NCBI GenBank assembly: GCA_026982585.1 | Contig: JALSGW010000255.1 | Coordinates: forward strand, 1 to 14,631 | From: Alphaproteobacteria bacterium | GTDB taxonomy: Bacteria > Pseudomonadota > Alphaproteobacteria > Geminicoccales > Geminicoccaceae | Length of the DNA stretch: 14,631 nucleotides | Reading direction: 5' to 3' | Shown: one piece after another, positions 13,942-14,631 of the stretch | How positions within the stretch are numbered: the first letter of the stretch is position 1 | Layout: each line of letters opens with the position of its first letter | Notes under the pieces: generated by a model | The model's input: the letters and a program-made list of their open reading frames with translations, nothing else | Database searches by the model: none | Told to the model about the DNA's origin: nothing | Position numbers and translations under genes: made by a program

Positions 13942-14613
13942 ATGATCCTGCGACTGTGGCTGATCTCGACCGCGGTGGTCCTGGCGGTGGCCTGGTATCT
14001 CGCGCTGCCGGGATCGCCTCCGCCCTATCAGGCGAGTCCGGGGAGCTTTGTCGAGGAGTTCATGCAGGCCGGGCTCGTCCCCGAACCCGACCACTATGAG
14101 GAGGACGAGGAGCTCGAGCACGACGTCTTCGAGGTACCGGAGGAGGATGCGCTCCGGGTGCCCGAGGGGGCGGGCGAGGGGCTCGAGGTCCTCTTGCTCG
14201 GTCGCGAGAGCGAGGTCCAGGACCAGCTCGCCGCACTCGAGGTCGACCGCACCATCGAGATCGCCATGAGCGAGTGGCGGTTCGATCCGGGACGTATCCA
14301 GGTGAACACCGGCGAGACGGTGGCGCTCGTGATCGAGAACACCGGCAATATCCCCCACGAATTCATGATCATGGCGGACGCCGCCATGAAGGGGGTGAAC
14401 TATCGCCTTGCGCGCGCGGACTGGAACCTCACCGAACACGACAATATCGCGGAGCAGAGCTTCCTGCTGCCAAAGGAGCGCATGGTGATGGTGGTGCGCG
14501 CCGACAAGCCGGGCATGTGGATGTTCATGTGCATGTTCCCCTACCACATGCAGTTCGGCATGATGGGCATGCTCATGGCCCAGGGTGAGGGAGGCGGGGG
14601 CATGCAGATGTAG
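13942..14613 (+). CDS. Membrane-anchored type 1 copper protein (cupredoxin) with acidic linker
   Basis: A 223-residue protein. An N-terminal hydrophobic helix (about 4-21, without a lipobox cysteine) anchors it or acts as a signal. A strongly acidic stretch follows (about 47-80, with HYEEDEELEHD). Residues about 103-213 form a cupredoxin domain starting EIAMSEWRFDPGRIQVNTGETV. Probable type 1 copper ligands are H139 (NIPHEF), C197, H202 and M207. The C-x4-H-x4-M spacing is that recalled for rusticyanin (Cys138, His143, Met148). The C-terminal loop is extremely Met-rich, ending in a Gly/Met tail. It begins 4 nt after subunit I, so it is probably co-transcribed and may be the electron donor to the CuA site; a copper-delivery role is the alternative. 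The exact ligand methionine (M207 or M208) is uncertain. Confidence 0.85.
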   Translation: MILRLWLISTAVVLAVAWYLALPGSPPPYQASPGSFVEEFMQAGLVPEPDHYEEDEELEHDVFEVPEEDALRVPEGAGEGLEVLLLGRESEVQDQLAALEVDRTIEIAMSEWRFDPGRIQVNTGETVALVIENTGNIPHEFMIMADAAMKGVNYRLARADWNLTEHDNIAEQSFLLPKERMVMVVRADKPGMWMFMCMFPYHMQFGMMGMLMAQGEGGGGMQM

Positions 14614-14630
14614 AAGAGCGCTTCCTCTTC
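14613..14630 (+). terminator. Possible stem-loop at the end of the cupredoxin gene
   Basis: GAAGAG (14613-14618) is complementary to CTCTTC (14625-14630) with a 6-nt loop, starting at the last base of the TAG stop. The window ends directly after it, so a T-tract cannot be checked. It may terminate the oxidase operon or separate it from a downstream gene. Confidence 0.3.
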
Positions 14631-14631
14631 C

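Overview
This 14.6 kb window is a dense, GC-rich bacterial chromosome segment. A proteobacterium fits best: it has a uridylylatable PII protein beside an adenylylatable GSI-beta glutamine synthetase, a sigma54/NtrC-type promoter, a zeta-class GST of the MaiA type and an MsrB. No RNA genes, insertion sequences, integrases or CRISPR repeats were seen. The gene content points to aerobic respiration and use of a molybdenum hydroxylase. The species cannot be named from the sequence.

Layout, left to right. (1) Positions 2-226 hold the 3' end of a class IV (branched-chain type) aminotransferase. It converges on a minus-strand MFS transporter (236-1486). (2) Positions 1703-8211 form a tight plus-strand operon of seven genes: CoxD-like MoxR ATPase, CoxE-like VWA protein, XdhC N-terminal domain protein, XdhC C-terminal Rossmann protein, a fusion of a molybdopterin-binding domain with a MocA-like nucleotidyltransferase, a SufS-type cysteine desulfurase and a SufU-type sulfur carrier. 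Five of the six junctions are 4-nt stop/start overlaps and the sixth gap is 4 nt. The operon reads as a self-contained maturation line for a xanthine oxidase/CO dehydrogenase-family enzyme: cytidylylation of molybdopterin, cofactor binding and sulfuration, then AAA/VWA-assisted insertion. No structural subunits are present in the window. (3) A minus-strand maleylacetoacetate isomerase/zeta GST and a divergent msrB follow (8278-9415). (4) glnB-glnA (9658-11529) sits behind a near-consensus sigma54 promoter with two 17-bp NtrC-like palindromes upstream, and ends in a strong GC hairpin. (5) From 11746 to the right edge is a B-type (ba3-like) heme-copper oxidase operon: CuA subunit II, subunit I, and a membrane-anchored cupredoxin with rusticyanin-like ligand spacing. 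Its promoter region resembles a CueR-type copper-responsive promoter.

The most interesting features are the orphan Mo-enzyme maturation cassette with its own SufS-SufU sulfur relay and split XdhC, and the oxidase operon that couples a putative copper-sensing promoter to a dedicated blue-copper protein. All names rest on motif recognition by eye. No database search was run.
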